Assembly (NCBI RefSeq): GCF_016735495.2 | Contig: NZ_JAERQY020000002.1 | Location: forward strand, 496,001-560,000 | Source of the DNA: Lysobacter sp. MMG2 | GTDB taxonomy: Bacteria > Pseudomonadota > Gammaproteobacteria > Xanthomonadales > Xanthomonadaceae | Reading direction: 5' to 3' | DNA length: 64,000 bases | Shown here: piece after piece, positions 8,483 through 18,957 of the stretch | Numbering within the stretch: the first letter of the stretch is position 1 | Layout of the letters: each line of letters opens with the position of its first letter | Program-made: the position numbers and the translations under genes | The notes under the pieces: model-generated | Database searches by the model: none | What the model was told of the DNA's origin: nothing | The model's input: only the letters and a program-made list of their open reading frames with translations

Positions 8483-9100
8483 TCAGCGCTTGGCTGCCTT
8501 CTTTGCGCCCTTCTTCGCACCGGCCTTCTTGGCGCCGGCCTTTTCAGCCTTCTTGGCACCGCTCTTCTTGGCACCGCTCTTCTTGGCGCCGGCCTTCTTC
8601 GACTTGGCGGCCTTGGCGGGCTTTTTCTTCGCCGGGGTCTTCGGCTGGAGCATCGTGCCGGTGCAGTTGCGCGAACCGCAGCGGCATTCCCAGATCTTCT
8701 TCAGCTCCGCGGTGTGCTTCTCGTCCAGGGTGATGCCGTAGTTGTACGACAGCTCCTCGCCCGGCTTGATCTCGCGGATCGCCTCGATGAACACGCGATC
8801 GCGGGTGCGGTCGTCGCCGTCGTCTTCTTCCAGCACGGCCTCGCAGTTGGGCGAGCAGCTGTGGTTGATCCAGCGTGCAGTGCCGCCTTCGTAGTTCGCG
8901 TCGATGACGTATTCATCGTTCAGCGTGAACAGGAACGTATGGCCGGAATCGATGTCCCCGGCGGCGTCGGCGTCGACCTGCGCGTGCGTGCGGCGACGGC
9001 CCTTGTATTCGACGACGCGCTCGCCCTTGGCGATCGGGGCGACGGCGAAGACACCGTTGCCGTGGATGGCGGAACGACGGGCGACGATCTTGCGCGGCAT
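8483..9100 (-). CDS. SET-domain lysine methyltransferase with post-SET cysteines and histone-H1-like tail
   Basis: The 205-aa protein carries a SET domain (about residues 5-125): HGNGVFAV near the N-terminus, the knot motif WINHSCSPN at 77-85 and the catalytic ELSYNYG at 116-122. A post-SET-like cluster follows (C139, C141, C146), which with C86 could bind zinc as in SUV39-type enzymes. From residue 152 the tail is almost only Lys, Ala and Gly (repeats of GAKKSGAKKAG), resembling histone H1 C-termini. SET proteins transfer methyl from SAM to lysine; in bacteria histone-like or ribosomal proteins are candidate substrates. The start at 9100 (MPRKIV) is preferred to 9130. Function in this organism is inferred. 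Confidence 0.85.
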   Translation of the reverse strand: MPRKIVARRSAIHGNGVFAVAPIAKGERVVEYKGRRRTHAQVDADAAGDIDSGHTFLFTLNDEYVIDANYEGGTARWINHSCSPNCEAVLEEDDGDDRTRDRVFIEAIREIKPGEELSYNYGITLDEKHTAELKKIWECRCGSRNCTGTMLQPKTPAKKKPAKAAKSKKAGAKKSGAKKSGAKKAEKAGAKKAGAKKGAKKAAKR

Positions 9101-9291
9101 GCGGGAATCCGGATCTGGGAAAGCGGACATTCTGTACGGATCGGCGCGACATCGCCATCGCGACTGTGTCACGAACACGAAGATGCGACGCGATGCCCGC
9201 ACGTTCGCGCCGGTTCGGTACCGTGCCGGGCACCTCCGGCGAACCTGAACCGGATGCGCTTTCCAGCACCCTTGGCCGCGGCGGCGCGAAA

Positions 9292-9310
9292 CCGTACAAT
9301 TCCGGTACGG
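9292..9310. promoter_or_regulatory. candidate operator/promoter of the SUF operon
   Basis: A perfect 6-bp inverted repeat CCGTAC-N7-GTACGG sits 20 bases upstream of the regulator's ATG, in an otherwise GC-rich stretch. Position and symmetry suit binding of the Rrf2-type regulator encoded next (autoregulation), but I cannot match it to a documented site. Confidence 0.35.
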
Positions 9311-9329
9311 ATTGAACTTCCCCACCCCC

Positions 9330-9779
9330 ATGCTCCGCGTCACCAAGCTCACCGACTACGCCACGGTCGTCATGACCGTCCTCGCCCACGGCGAAGATTC
9401 CGTGCTCAGCGCCTCGGAACTCGCCGAGCGCGCGGGCCTGGAGGCCACGACCGTGGCCAAGGTCCTCAAGCCGCTGGCGCAGGCCGGCCTGGTGGAAGGC
9501 TTCCGCGGCGCGAACGGCGGCTACCGCCTGGCGCGTCCGGCCGATGACATCGGCCTGATAGAGATTGTCGAAGCCATGGAAGGGCCGCTGGGCATGACCG
9601 AGTGCAGCGTCCACACGGGTAATTGCGGCCTGGAGCAGTCCTGCGGCGTGCGCGCCAACTGGCGGCGCATCAACGATGTGGTGGTGGAGGCGCTGCGCGG
9701 GGTGACCCTGGCGCAGATGCTCACCCCGCCCCCACCCAATGAACCACCCGGCAGGCAGATCGACCTGCGCTTGGCTTGA
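9330..9779 (+). CDS. Rrf2-family SUF operon regulator
   Basis: The 149-aa protein starts MLRVTKLTDYATVVM, the hallmark of the gammaproteobacterial SUF-system regulators (the TIGR02944 type, typified in Xanthomonas), a branch of the Rrf2/IscR family. A winged helix-turn-helix covers about residues 1-75 (SASELAERAGLEATTVAKVLKPL, GANGGYRLAR). Three cysteines (C92, C99, C105) are placed to hold an iron-sulfur cluster, so it probably senses cluster status and controls the operon it heads. An upstream start at 9312 only adds six residues. It lies 16 bp before sufB in the same direction. Confidence 0.9.
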   Translation: MLRVTKLTDYATVVMTVLAHGEDSVLSASELAERAGLEATTVAKVLKPLAQAGLVEGFRGANGGYRLARPADDIGLIEIVEAMEGPLGMTECSVHTGNCGLEQSCGVRANWRRINDVVVEALRGVTLAQMLTPPPPNEPPGRQIDLRLA

Positions 9780-9795
9780 CGAGTAGGCAGCCCCC

Positions 9796-11244
<1,449 letters not shown>

Positions 11245-11246
11245 TC

Positions 11247-11272
11247 CCCTTCTCCCGCCTGCAGGAGAAGGG
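11247..11272 (+). other. intercistronic hairpin between sufB and sufC
   Basis: A 9-bp perfect stem (CCCTTCTCC/GGAGAAGGG) with an 8-base loop lies three bases after the sufB stop. No T-tract follows, so it is not a standard terminator; an mRNA-stability or processing element is more likely. Similar CCCTCTCC/GGAGAGGG stems are scattered through xanthomonad genomes. Confidence 0.6.
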
Positions 11273-11296
11273 TTCAAGAACAACTCGGAAACGAAC

Positions 11297-12061
<765 letters not shown>

Positions 12062-12062
12062 C

Positions 12063-13361
12063 ATGAGCGCCTTGCTCGACTCCTTCGCGACTGCCTTCGA
12101 TTCGCTCGCCGCGCGCGATGCCGCCGGCCTGGGCGCCAGCCGCCGCGCCGCGCTCGATGCCGTCCTGCGTGACGGAATTCCGCACGCGCGGGTGGAAGCG
12201 TGGAAATACACGCCGCTGCGCTCGCTGGAACGCCGTGCGTTCGTAGTGGCGCCGGCAGGCATTCCGACGTTCGATGACGCATTGCTGGCGGCGATTCCCG
12301 GCCCGCGCATGGTCTTCGTCAACGGCCGCTTCGACGCCGCGCACAGCGATCTTTCCGGCTTGCCTGCCGGTGTGACGCTTCAGCCGCTCTCGCGCGTGCT
12401 GATCGAAGGCGAGCCGCGTGAAGCGAACTTCCTCGCCCGCCGCTTCGACCGCGCCGACGAAATCTTCGCGCGCCTCAACGCCGCACTCGCCGATGACGGC
12501 GTCGTGCTGCGCGCTCACGCGAACGCGCGGATGGATACGCCGATCCACCTCGTCTTCATCGGCGCTCCGGCGCAGGCCGACGAGGCCTGGCACCTGCGCC
12601 ATCTGATCGAGCTGCGCGACGGTGCGTCGCTGGCCGTCGTCGAGCATCACATCGCAACGGATGCGCACCAGCACCTCGCCAACAGCCTGATGCATGTCCA
12701 CCTGGGCACGAACGCGGTGCTGCGTCACGCACGCGTCCAGGACGAAGGCGCCGGCGCGACGCTGATGGCACGCAGCGACGCCGTGCTCGCCAAGGATGCG
12801 GCCTACCATCGGCTCGACCTCGAGCTCGGTGCGGGCCTGTCGCGCCATGAGCTCAACGCCGCGCTGCACGGCAACGGCGCACGCCTGCACGCCAACGGTG
12901 TGCTGCTCGCGTCCGGCAAGCGTCACCTCGACACGCGGCTGGGCATCGACCACGTCGGTCGCGACACGGCATGCGACCTCACTTGGCGCGGCATGGCGGC
13001 GGGCCGCTCCAAGGCGGCCTTCCACGGCGGCATCCTGATCCGCGAAGGCGCCGACGGCACCGCCGCGAACCTGTCGAACAAGAACCTGCTGCTCAGCGAA
13101 GGCGCCGAGATCGACAGCCAGCCCGTGCTGGAGATCCACGCCGACGAAGTGCAGGCCGCGCACGGCGCCACCGTCGGCCAGCTCGATACGACCGCGCTGT
13201 TCTACCTGCGCAGCCGCGGGTTGCCGGCCGAACAGGCGCGCTCGCTGCTGACCGCCGCCTTCTGCCGCGAAACGCTGGCCGTGTTCGCACCGGGCGACGC
13301 CCTGCGCGCCGCACAGGAAGCCCGCCTCGACACCGCGCTGGCCCGACTGGGCACCGTCTGA
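12063..13361 (+). CDS. sufD: Fe-S cluster assembly protein SufD
   Basis: The 432-aa product is the SufD subunit of the SufBC2D scaffold, needed for iron acquisition by the complex. The C-terminal half carries the SufB/SufD beta-helix pattern (DLTWRGMAAGRSKAAFHGGI, EIHADEVQAAHGATVG, FYLRSRGLPAEQARSLL). The N-terminal part has VEAWKYTPLRSLERR, usual for SufD. A GTG three codons upstream (12054) overlaps sufC and is less likely than the ATG at 12063. The conserved HGAT histidine is present. It is followed after 11 bp by sufS. Confidence 0.95.
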   Translation: MSALLDSFATAFDSLAARDAAGLGASRRAALDAVLRDGIPHARVEAWKYTPLRSLERRAFVVAPAGIPTFDDALLAAIPGPRMVFVNGRFDAAHSDLSGLPAGVTLQPLSRVLIEGEPREANFLARRFDRADEIFARLNAALADDGVVLRAHANARMDTPIHLVFIGAPAQADEAWHLRHLIELRDGASLAVVEHHIATDAHQHLANSLMHVHLGTNAVLRHARVQDEGAGATLMARSDAVLAKDAAYHRLDLELGAGLSRHELNAALHGNGARLHANGVLLASGKRHLDTRLGIDHVGRDTACDLTWRGMAAGRSKAAFHGGILIREGADGTAANLSNKNLLLSEGAEIDSQPVLEIHADEVQAAHGATVGQLDTTALFYLRSRGLPAEQARSLLTAAFCRETLAVFAPGDALRAAQEARLDTALARLGTV

Positions 13362-13372
13362 CTGGAGCACGC

Positions 13373-14617
13373 ATGAACCTGCCCGCCGCCGAATCCGCGT
13401 CCGCCATCGACTGGGCCCGCGTCCGCGCGGATTTCCCGCTGCTCACGCGCCAGGTCCACGGCAAGCCGCTGATCTACTTCGACTCGGCCAATACCGGACA
13501 GAAGCCCGAAAGCGTGATCGAAGCGGTCGATGACTTCTATCGCCGCCACAACGCCAACGTCAGCCGCGCGGTGCATGCGCTGGGCACCGAAGCGACCGAA
13601 GCCTACGAGGGCGCGCGCACGAAGCTGGCGAAGTTCCTCAACGTGCGCGGCGACGAACTCGTGCTGTGCAGCGGCACCACGTTCGCGCTGAATCTCGTCG
13701 CCTACTCGTGGGCACTGCCGCGCCTGCAGCCGGGCGATGCGATCGTGCTCACGCGGATGGAGCACCACGCCAACATCGTGCCGTGGCAGTTGGTCGCACA
13801 ACGCACGGGCGCGACGATCAAGGTCGCGGAGATCGACGAGCGCGGCGAACTGGATCTTGCGCAGCTGTATTCGCTGCTCACTCCGGAAGTGAAACTGCTC
13901 TCGCTCACGCACGTGTCGAACGTGCTGGGCACGGTGAATCCCGTTCGCGAGATCTGCCGCGAGGCCCGCAAGCGCGGCATCGTCACCGCCATCGACGGCT
14001 CACAGGCCGCGCCGCATCGCGCGCTCGACATCGCGTCCATCGGCTGCGACTTCTATGCCGTCACCGGGCACAAGATGTCCGGCCCCACCGGCACCGGCGC
14101 GCTGTGGGCACGCCGCGAGCATCTGGCCGCGATGCCGCCCTTCATCGGCGGCGGCGAGATGATCAAGGAAGTGCGCTTCGAGGGCACGGTATTCAACGAC
14201 CCGCCGCATAAGTTCGAGGCCGGCACGCCGAACATCGCCGGCTTCGTCGGACTCGGCGCCGCGGTCGACTATCTCTCGACGCTGGGCATGCACAACGTCG
14301 AGACGCGCGAGCAGGAATTGCTGGCCCACTTCAACGAAGCGGTTTCTTCCGTCGAGGGCCTACGCATCTTCGGCCAGGCGCGCGAGAAGGCCGCGGTGGT
14401 GAGCTTTCTGATCGAGGGCGCGCACGCGCACGACCTGGCGACACTGCTCGACCTGGAGGGCGTGGCGATCCGTTCCGGCCACCATTGCGCGCATCCGCTG
14501 ATGCAGCATTTCGGCGTGCCGGCGACATGCCGCGCGTCCCTCGCCTTCTACAACACACACGAAGAAATCGAAGCCTTCGTTACCGCCCTGCGCAAGGTGC
14601 GTAAACTGCTCGCATGA
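13373..14617 (+). CDS. sufS: cysteine desulfurase SufS
   Basis: The 414-aa group II PLP-dependent desulfurase removes sulfur from cysteine and feeds it to the SUF scaffold. The PLP lysine is K234 in VTGHKMSGPTG, the cofactor-binding HH pair is in RMEHHANIVPW, and the catalytic cysteine is C372 in RSGHHCAHP. The start MNLPAAESAS follows the sufD stop by 11 bp with GGAG upstream. SufS normally needs a SufE or SufU sulfur acceptor; neither is in this operon. Its stop overlaps the next ATG by the ATGA arrangement. Confidence 0.97.
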   Translation: MNLPAAESASAIDWARVRADFPLLTRQVHGKPLIYFDSANTGQKPESVIEAVDDFYRRHNANVSRAVHALGTEATEAYEGARTKLAKFLNVRGDELVLCSGTTFALNLVAYSWALPRLQPGDAIVLTRMEHHANIVPWQLVAQRTGATIKVAEIDERGELDLAQLYSLLTPEVKLLSLTHVSNVLGTVNPVREICREARKRGIVTAIDGSQAAPHRALDIASIGCDFYAVTGHKMSGPTGTGALWARREHLAAMPPFIGGGEMIKEVRFEGTVFNDPPHKFEAGTPNIAGFVGLGAAVDYLSTLGMHNVETREQELLAHFNEAVSSVEGLRIFGQAREKAAVVSFLIEGAHAHDLATLLDLEGVAIRSGHHCAHPLMQHFGVPATCRASLAFYNTHEEIEAFVTALRKVRKLLA

Positions 14618-15168
14618 ACACCACTGTCGATACGCCGGCACGGCCCGGCCTGAAATTCCGCAACGCCACACATGCCGACATCGATGCGCTGGTCGCGCTC
14701 GTGGAATCGGCCTACCGGGGCGACGTGAGCAAGCAGGGCTGGACGACCGAGGCGGACATGCTCGGCGGCCGCCGTACCGGCCCGGACGATATCCAGGCGT
14801 GCATCGATCGTCCGCGCAGCGTCATCCTGATCGCCGAGCGTGCGGATGCAGAGCTGATCGCCTGCGCGCATGTAGCCGAGGAGAACGGCGCGGGCTACTT
14901 CGGCATGTTCTCCGTGTCGCCCACGCAGCAGGGCGGCGGCATCGGCAAGCAGGTCATCACCGAGGCCGAGCGCCTGGTTCGCGAAGACTGGTCGTTGCCG
15001 GCGATGCGCATGACCGTCATCGACATCCGTGACGAGCTCATCGCGTTCTACGAGCGCCGTGGCTATCGCCGCACCGGCATCAAGAAGCCCTTTCCGTACG
15101 GCGACGAGCGCTTCGGCGTTCCCAAGCGCGACGACCTGCGTTTCGAGGTGCTGGAGAAGTCGCTGTGA
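14614..15168 (+). CDS. GNAT-family N-acetyltransferase
   Basis: The 184-aa product has the GNAT fold: FRNATHADIDALVALVESAYRGD at the N-terminus, the acetyl-CoA-binding SPTQQGGGIGKQVITEAE around residues 104-122 (the Q-x-x-G-x-G pattern is seen as QQGGGIGK) and LIAFYERRGYRRTG in motif B. The acceptor cannot be deduced. Overlap by ATGA with sufS and by GTGA with the Rieske gene places it firmly in the SUF transcript, so its substrate may relate to iron-sulfur metabolism or stress, but this is only context. Confidence 0.85.
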   Translation: MNTTVDTPARPGLKFRNATHADIDALVALVESAYRGDVSKQGWTTEADMLGGRRTGPDDIQACIDRPRSVILIAERADAELIACAHVAEENGAGYFGMFSVSPTQQGGGIGKQVITEAERLVREDWSLPAMRMTVIDIRDELIAFYERRGYRRTGIKKPFPYGDERFGVPKRDDLRFEVLEKSL

Positions 15169-15491
15169 GCGACAACTGGGTCTTCGTCTGCGCCACATCG
15201 CAACTGCTCCCTGGTGAGCGCACCGTGGCCTGGGACGGCGATACACCGATCCTCGTCGTCAACTACGACGGCGATTACTACGCGCTCGAGGACAAGTGCT
15301 CGCACGAGGACTTCGAGTTGTCCGCCGGCAATTACGACGGCGACGAGGCCACGATCGAATGCGTCCTGCACGGAGCGAAGTTCGACGTGCGCGATGGGCG
15401 CGCACTTTGCGCGCCCGCTTACGAGCCCGTGCTGAAGTTTCCGGTGAAGGTCGACGACGTCGGGATCTGGACGCGGGACGATCGCGGCTGA
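15165..15491 (+). CDS. Rieske [2Fe-2S] ferredoxin
   Basis: This 108-aa soluble protein has a complete Rieske cluster motif, C45-x-H47 (DKCSHED) and C66-x2-H69 (ECVLHGA), with no membrane anchor. It resembles the ferredoxin subunits of non-haem iron oxygenases (BphF/NirD-like). The GTG start overlaps the acetyltransferase stop by one base. As the last gene of the SUF operon it may be an electron donor for cluster assembly or simply a client protein; there is no oxygenase gene beside it. Confidence 0.88.
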   Translation: MSDNWVFVCATSQLLPGERTVAWDGDTPILVVNYDGDYYALEDKCSHEDFELSAGNYDGDEATIECVLHGAKFDVRDGRALCAPAYEPVLKFPVKVDDVGIWTRDDRG

Positions 15492-15783
15492 TCCATAGCC
15501 CTGCCACGCAGGGTTGAATCTGCTCCGGCCCGATGGGCCAGGCCCGTTGTCTTCCTGTGCCGCGCACGCGACCCCTGGCGGAATGGCGCAACCAGGCACC
15601 GGGCCGGATTGCGCGACGCGCCCGCGCCAAGGCGGAGCGACTTCTTCTTTCGATCACGGCCCTCCGCGGGCGCGTGCGCCTTCGTTTTCTCCTTGTTTCA
15701 TGGGCTGTGCCATGCCGGTCGGTTCCGGCCGGTGAGGCACTTTGAAGGTGCCGCTCGTCCGGGCGCGTTCACTTTTCGTTGCA
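15492..15783. other. intergenic region between the SUF and iron-uptake operons
   Basis: These 292 bases hold a short hairpin right after the Rieske gene (CCCTGC-N3-GCAGGG, 15499-15513) without a T-tract, and otherwise no gene, RNA or repeat that I can recognise. Small open frames here have no start signal or protein-like composition. Confidence 0.5.
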
Positions 15784-15802
15784 AATGAGAATTCCTCTCA
15801 TT
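15784..15802 (+). promoter_or_regulatory. Fur box
   Basis: AATGAGA-ATTCC-TCTCATT is a perfect 7-bp inverted repeat matching the alternating AATGAnA/TnTCATT core of Fur operators. It lies 55 bases before the receptor ATG in an AT-rich island that stands out from the flanking GC-rich DNA. It predicts iron repression of the whole operon to 23722. Confidence 0.85.
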
Positions 15803-15857
15803 ACCATTCAACGCCGAACCGCGGCCGTGCCGCCTGACCTCTCCCCCAGGGATTCCC

Positions 15858-18200
15858 ATGCACAACAGGAAGTTCGTCGTCTCGCCGCTCACCGGCGCCC
15901 TTGCCCTCGCGATCGCCGCCCCCGTTCTGGCCGATCCGGCCGGCGAGGCTGCCGACGCGCGCAACCTGGACAAAATCGAAGTCCACGGCGAGTACGTCGA
16001 GAAGCCCTCTTCGGTGAAGTACACGCAGCCGCTGCTCGACACGCCGCAGACCATCACCGTGGTCACCCGTGACGTGATGGACCAGCAGAACCTGATCGGC
16101 CTACGCGACGTGCTCAGCACCCTGCCGGGCATCACCTTCGGCGCGGGCGAAGGCGGCGGCGGTTACGGCGACAGCATCACGCTGCGCGGCTTCAACGCCA
16201 ACAGCGACATCACCACCGACGGCGTTCGCGACAGCGCGCAATACACGCGCACCGACAACTTCAACCTGGACGCCGTCGAACTGATCAACGGCGCCAACTC
16301 GGTGTACTCGGGCGCAGGCTCGGTGGGCGGCAACATCAACCTGGTCAGCAAGGTCGCACGCAGCGGCGACTTCACCGTGCTGCAGGCGGGTGCGGGCACC
16401 GACAGCTTCGGCCGCCTCACGGTGGACAGCAACACGGACCTGGACAACGGCACCGCCGTGCGCGTCAACGCGATGGTGCACCAGAACGACGCCCCGGGCC
16501 GCGACCGCGAGACCTTCGAGCGCTGGGGCTTCGCGCCGTCGGTCGCGTTCGGCCTGGACGAGGACACGCGCTTCACCGCCAGCTACTTCCACCAGAGCGA
16601 CGACAACATCCCGCAGTACGGCGTGCCGTTCTTCAGCGCGTTCGGCGGGCCGCTGCCGGGCGTGGATCCGAGCAACTACTACGGCTACCACAACGTCGAC
16701 CGCCAGAAGATCGACATCGACATGGTGACCGGCGTGTTCGAGCACGACTTCAGCGAGAACACCACGCTGCGCAGCCTGGCGCGCTACCAGCAGGTCGAGC
16801 AGCTGAGCATTGTCAATCCGCCACAGGGCACGTGGTGCCTGGCGAATGGAACCAATCCGGCGGGCGGCGCCTGCTCGGTCACGGTCAACGGTGCGCTGGT
16901 CCGGGTTCCGCCGGACATGTACCAGCCAACGGGTCCGCGCGGCAACACGCGCGACACGCGCAACACCATCGCGATCAGCCAGACCGACCTGACCACGCGC
17001 TTCCAGACCGGCTCGGTGAGGCACTCGCTGGTGACGGGCGTGTCGATCTCGCAGGAGAACTTCGACCTCGACACCGGCAACGTGCTGCGCACCGCCAACG
17101 GGACGATCGTGCCGTTGCCGCTGATGTCGTTGCCCAACCCGGATTCGACCTACCTCGGGCCGATCAACTACATCCGCAGCAGCACGAGTGAAGGCAAGCT
17201 CGACAACCAGGCCCTCTACGTGTTCGACACGCTGGAGTTCAACGACCAGTGGATGTTGAACCTCGGCGCCCGCTACGAGCACAACGAAGGCGACACCGTT
17301 TCGTACACGTACAACACGACCGCCGGCAGCCCGCTGCTGGGCCGCCCCACGGCCGTGACCGTGGGCGAAAACAAGGACGATCTGTTCTCCTACCGCGCGG
17401 GCCTGGTCTTCAAGCCGGTCGAGAACGCCAGCCTGTATCTGTCGTACTCCGACAGCAAGACGCCGTCGAAGGCGTCGGTCAACGGCACGTGCACCCCGGT
17501 CAGTTCGACCACCGGCGCCACCGGCACGGCCAATTGCAATGTCGATCCGGAAACCGCGGTCAACATGGAATTCGGCGGCAAGTGGGACATCAACAACCGC
17601 CTGGCGCTGACCGGCGCGGTGTTCCGCAACGAGCGCGAGGACTACAAGGTCGCCGACCCGGGCAATCCGGACAATCCGACCGGCGAGCAGCAGCTGGACG
17701 GCAAGGCGCGCGTCGACGGTGTCACGCTCGGCGCGGCCGGGCGCCTCACCCATGACTGGTCGATCTTCGCCAACGTGACCTGGCTCGACAGCGAAGTGCT
17801 GCAGGGCGTGTCCGACTTCTGCCGCGCCCATCCGTCGACCGCCTGCGCCAACACGCCCGCCAATCCCGATCCGCTCAAGGGCCTGCCGATCACCGGCACG
17901 CCGGAGCGCTCGGGCAGCCTGTGGACCACGTACGACCTGCAGCAGTGGACCTTCGGCTACGGCGTGACGTACATGAGCAACTACGACGTCTACACCGGCA
18001 ACGGTGCCAACATCGCCGAGGTGAAGGGCTTCACCACGCACCGTGCGATGGTCGGCTACGACATCAACGAGCGCTTCGCGCTGCAGCTCAATGTCAACAA
18101 CCTGTTCGACAAGGAGTACTACACGCGCATCCGCAACAACGGCTGGGCGACGCCCGGCGATGCGCGCTCGGTGGTGCTGATGGCCACCTACAGGTTCTAA
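15858..18200 (+). CDS. TonB-dependent siderophore receptor
   Basis: The 780-aa outer-membrane receptor has a signal peptide (HNRKFVVSPLTGALALAIAAPVLA), a plug domain at about residues 45-165 (TPQTITVVTRDVMDQQNLIGLRD, SITLRGFNANSDITTDGVRDSAQ, INGANSVYSGAGSVGGNINLVSK) and a barrel ending in ATYRF with the terminal Phe expected for outer-membrane insertion. The plug and the C-terminal FDKEYYTRIRNNGWATPGDARSV are of the catecholate siderophore receptor type (Fiu/CirA-like). A possible TonB box is LDKIEVHG near residue 36. It is the first gene after the Fur box and heads the iron operon. Confidence 0.93.
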   Translation: MHNRKFVVSPLTGALALAIAAPVLADPAGEAADARNLDKIEVHGEYVEKPSSVKYTQPLLDTPQTITVVTRDVMDQQNLIGLRDVLSTLPGITFGAGEGGGGYGDSITLRGFNANSDITTDGVRDSAQYTRTDNFNLDAVELINGANSVYSGAGSVGGNINLVSKVARSGDFTVLQAGAGTDSFGRLTVDSNTDLDNGTAVRVNAMVHQNDAPGRDRETFERWGFAPSVAFGLDEDTRFTASYFHQSDDNIPQYGVPFFSAFGGPLPGVDPSNYYGYHNVDRQKIDIDMVTGVFEHDFSENTTLRSLARYQQVEQLSIVNPPQGTWCLANGTNPAGGACSVTVNGALVRVPPDMYQPTGPRGNTRDTRNTIAISQTDLTTRFQTGSVRHSLVTGVSISQENFDLDTGNVLRTANGTIVPLPLMSLPNPDSTYLGPINYIRSSTSEGKLDNQALYVFDTLEFNDQWMLNLGARYEHNEGDTVSYTYNTTAGSPLLGRPTAVTVGENKDDLFSYRAGLVFKPVENASLYLSYSDSKTPSKASVNGTCTPVSSTTGATGTANCNVDPETAVNMEFGGKWDINNRLALTGAVFRNEREDYKVADPGNPDNPTGEQQLDGKARVDGVTLGAAGRLTHDWSIFANVTWLDSEVLQGVSDFCRAHPSTACANTPANPDPLKGLPITGTPERSGSLWTTYDLQQWTFGYGVTYMSNYDVYTGNGANIAEVKGFTTHRAMVGYDINERFALQLNVNNLFDKEYYTRIRNNGWATPGDARSVVLMATYRF

Positions 18201-18263
18201 TCACGCTTCACCCAGGCCACGCGACGCCCGGCCCCGCCGGGCGCTCGCATGAAGGAATGCCCG

Positions 18264-18950
18264 ATGCTGCTGCAGGTTCCGCAAGTCCTCACCGCCGAAC
18301 AGGTGGCCCATTGCCGGGACCGCCTGCGGCAGGCCGGCTGGGCCGACGGCCGCATCACCGCCGGCCACCAGTCGGCGATGGCCAAGGACAACGCGCAGCT
18401 GCCGGAGAACGATCCGGTGGCGCGCGAGTTGGGCGGGCTGATCCTCGAGGCGCTGGCGCGCAACACCACGTTCTTCTCCGCGGCGCTGCCGCAGCGGATC
18501 TATCCGCCGCTGTTCAACCGTTACGGCGGCGGGCAGTCGTTCGGTTTCCACGTCGACAACGCGATCCGCTACGACCGCAGCCGCGGCGGTGCCGATCCCA
18601 TCCGTACCGATCTTTCGGCCACGCTGTTCCTCAGCGATCCGGACGATTACGACGGCGGCGAGCTCATCATCGAGGACACTTACGGCGTGCAGCGCGTGAA
18701 GCTGGCGGCCGGCGACATGGTGCTCTACCCGGGCACGAGCCTGCACAAGGTCACGCCGGTCACGCGCGGCGAGCGCGTGGCGTCGTTCTTCTGGATCCAG
18801 AGCCTGCTGCGCGAGGACGCGCAACGTCGGCTGATGTTCGAGCTCGACGTCTCGATCCGCCGCCTGACGCAGGACGTGCCGGAGCATCCGTCGCTCGTGC
18901 AGCTCACCGGCATCTACCACAACCTGCTGCGCCGCTGGGCCGAGCCCTGA
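18264..18950 (+). CDS. piuC: PiuC-like Fe(II)/2-oxoglutarate-dependent hydroxylase
   Basis: The 228-aa protein is a PKHD-type dioxygenase. Iron ligands H96 and D98 (FGFHVDNA) and H161 (TSLHKV) and the 2-oxoglutarate-binding R171 (GERVASFF) are all present. PiuC proteins are encoded next to TonB receptors and are iron-regulated; a role in processing ferric siderophores or in siderophore resistance is assumed. The ATG at 18264 has a GAAGGA ribosome site eight bases upstream; an in-frame ATG at 18249 would add five residues. It lies 63 bp after the receptor gene. Confidence 0.88.
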   Translation: MLLQVPQVLTAEQVAHCRDRLRQAGWADGRITAGHQSAMAKDNAQLPENDPVARELGGLILEALARNTTFFSAALPQRIYPPLFNRYGGGQSFGFHVDNAIRYDRSRGGADPIRTDLSATLFLSDPDDYDGGELIIEDTYGVQRVKLAAGDMVLYPGTSLHKVTPVTRGERVASFFWIQSLLREDAQRRLMFELDVSIRRLTQDVPEHPSLVQLTGIYHNLLRRWAEP

Positions 18951-18957
18951 GGCGCGC

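Noticed and set aside
8490-8640. Lysine-rich repeats of the SET gene as a sequencing or assembly artefact
   Set aside because: The repeats are imperfect at DNA level, stay in frame and end in a proper stop, so they look genuine.
16101-18041. 646-aa open frame antisense to the TonB receptor
   Set aside because: Its composition (Arg/Ala/Val/His with no domain) is that of a shadow frame in GC-rich DNA; the plus-strand protein has clear plug and barrel features.
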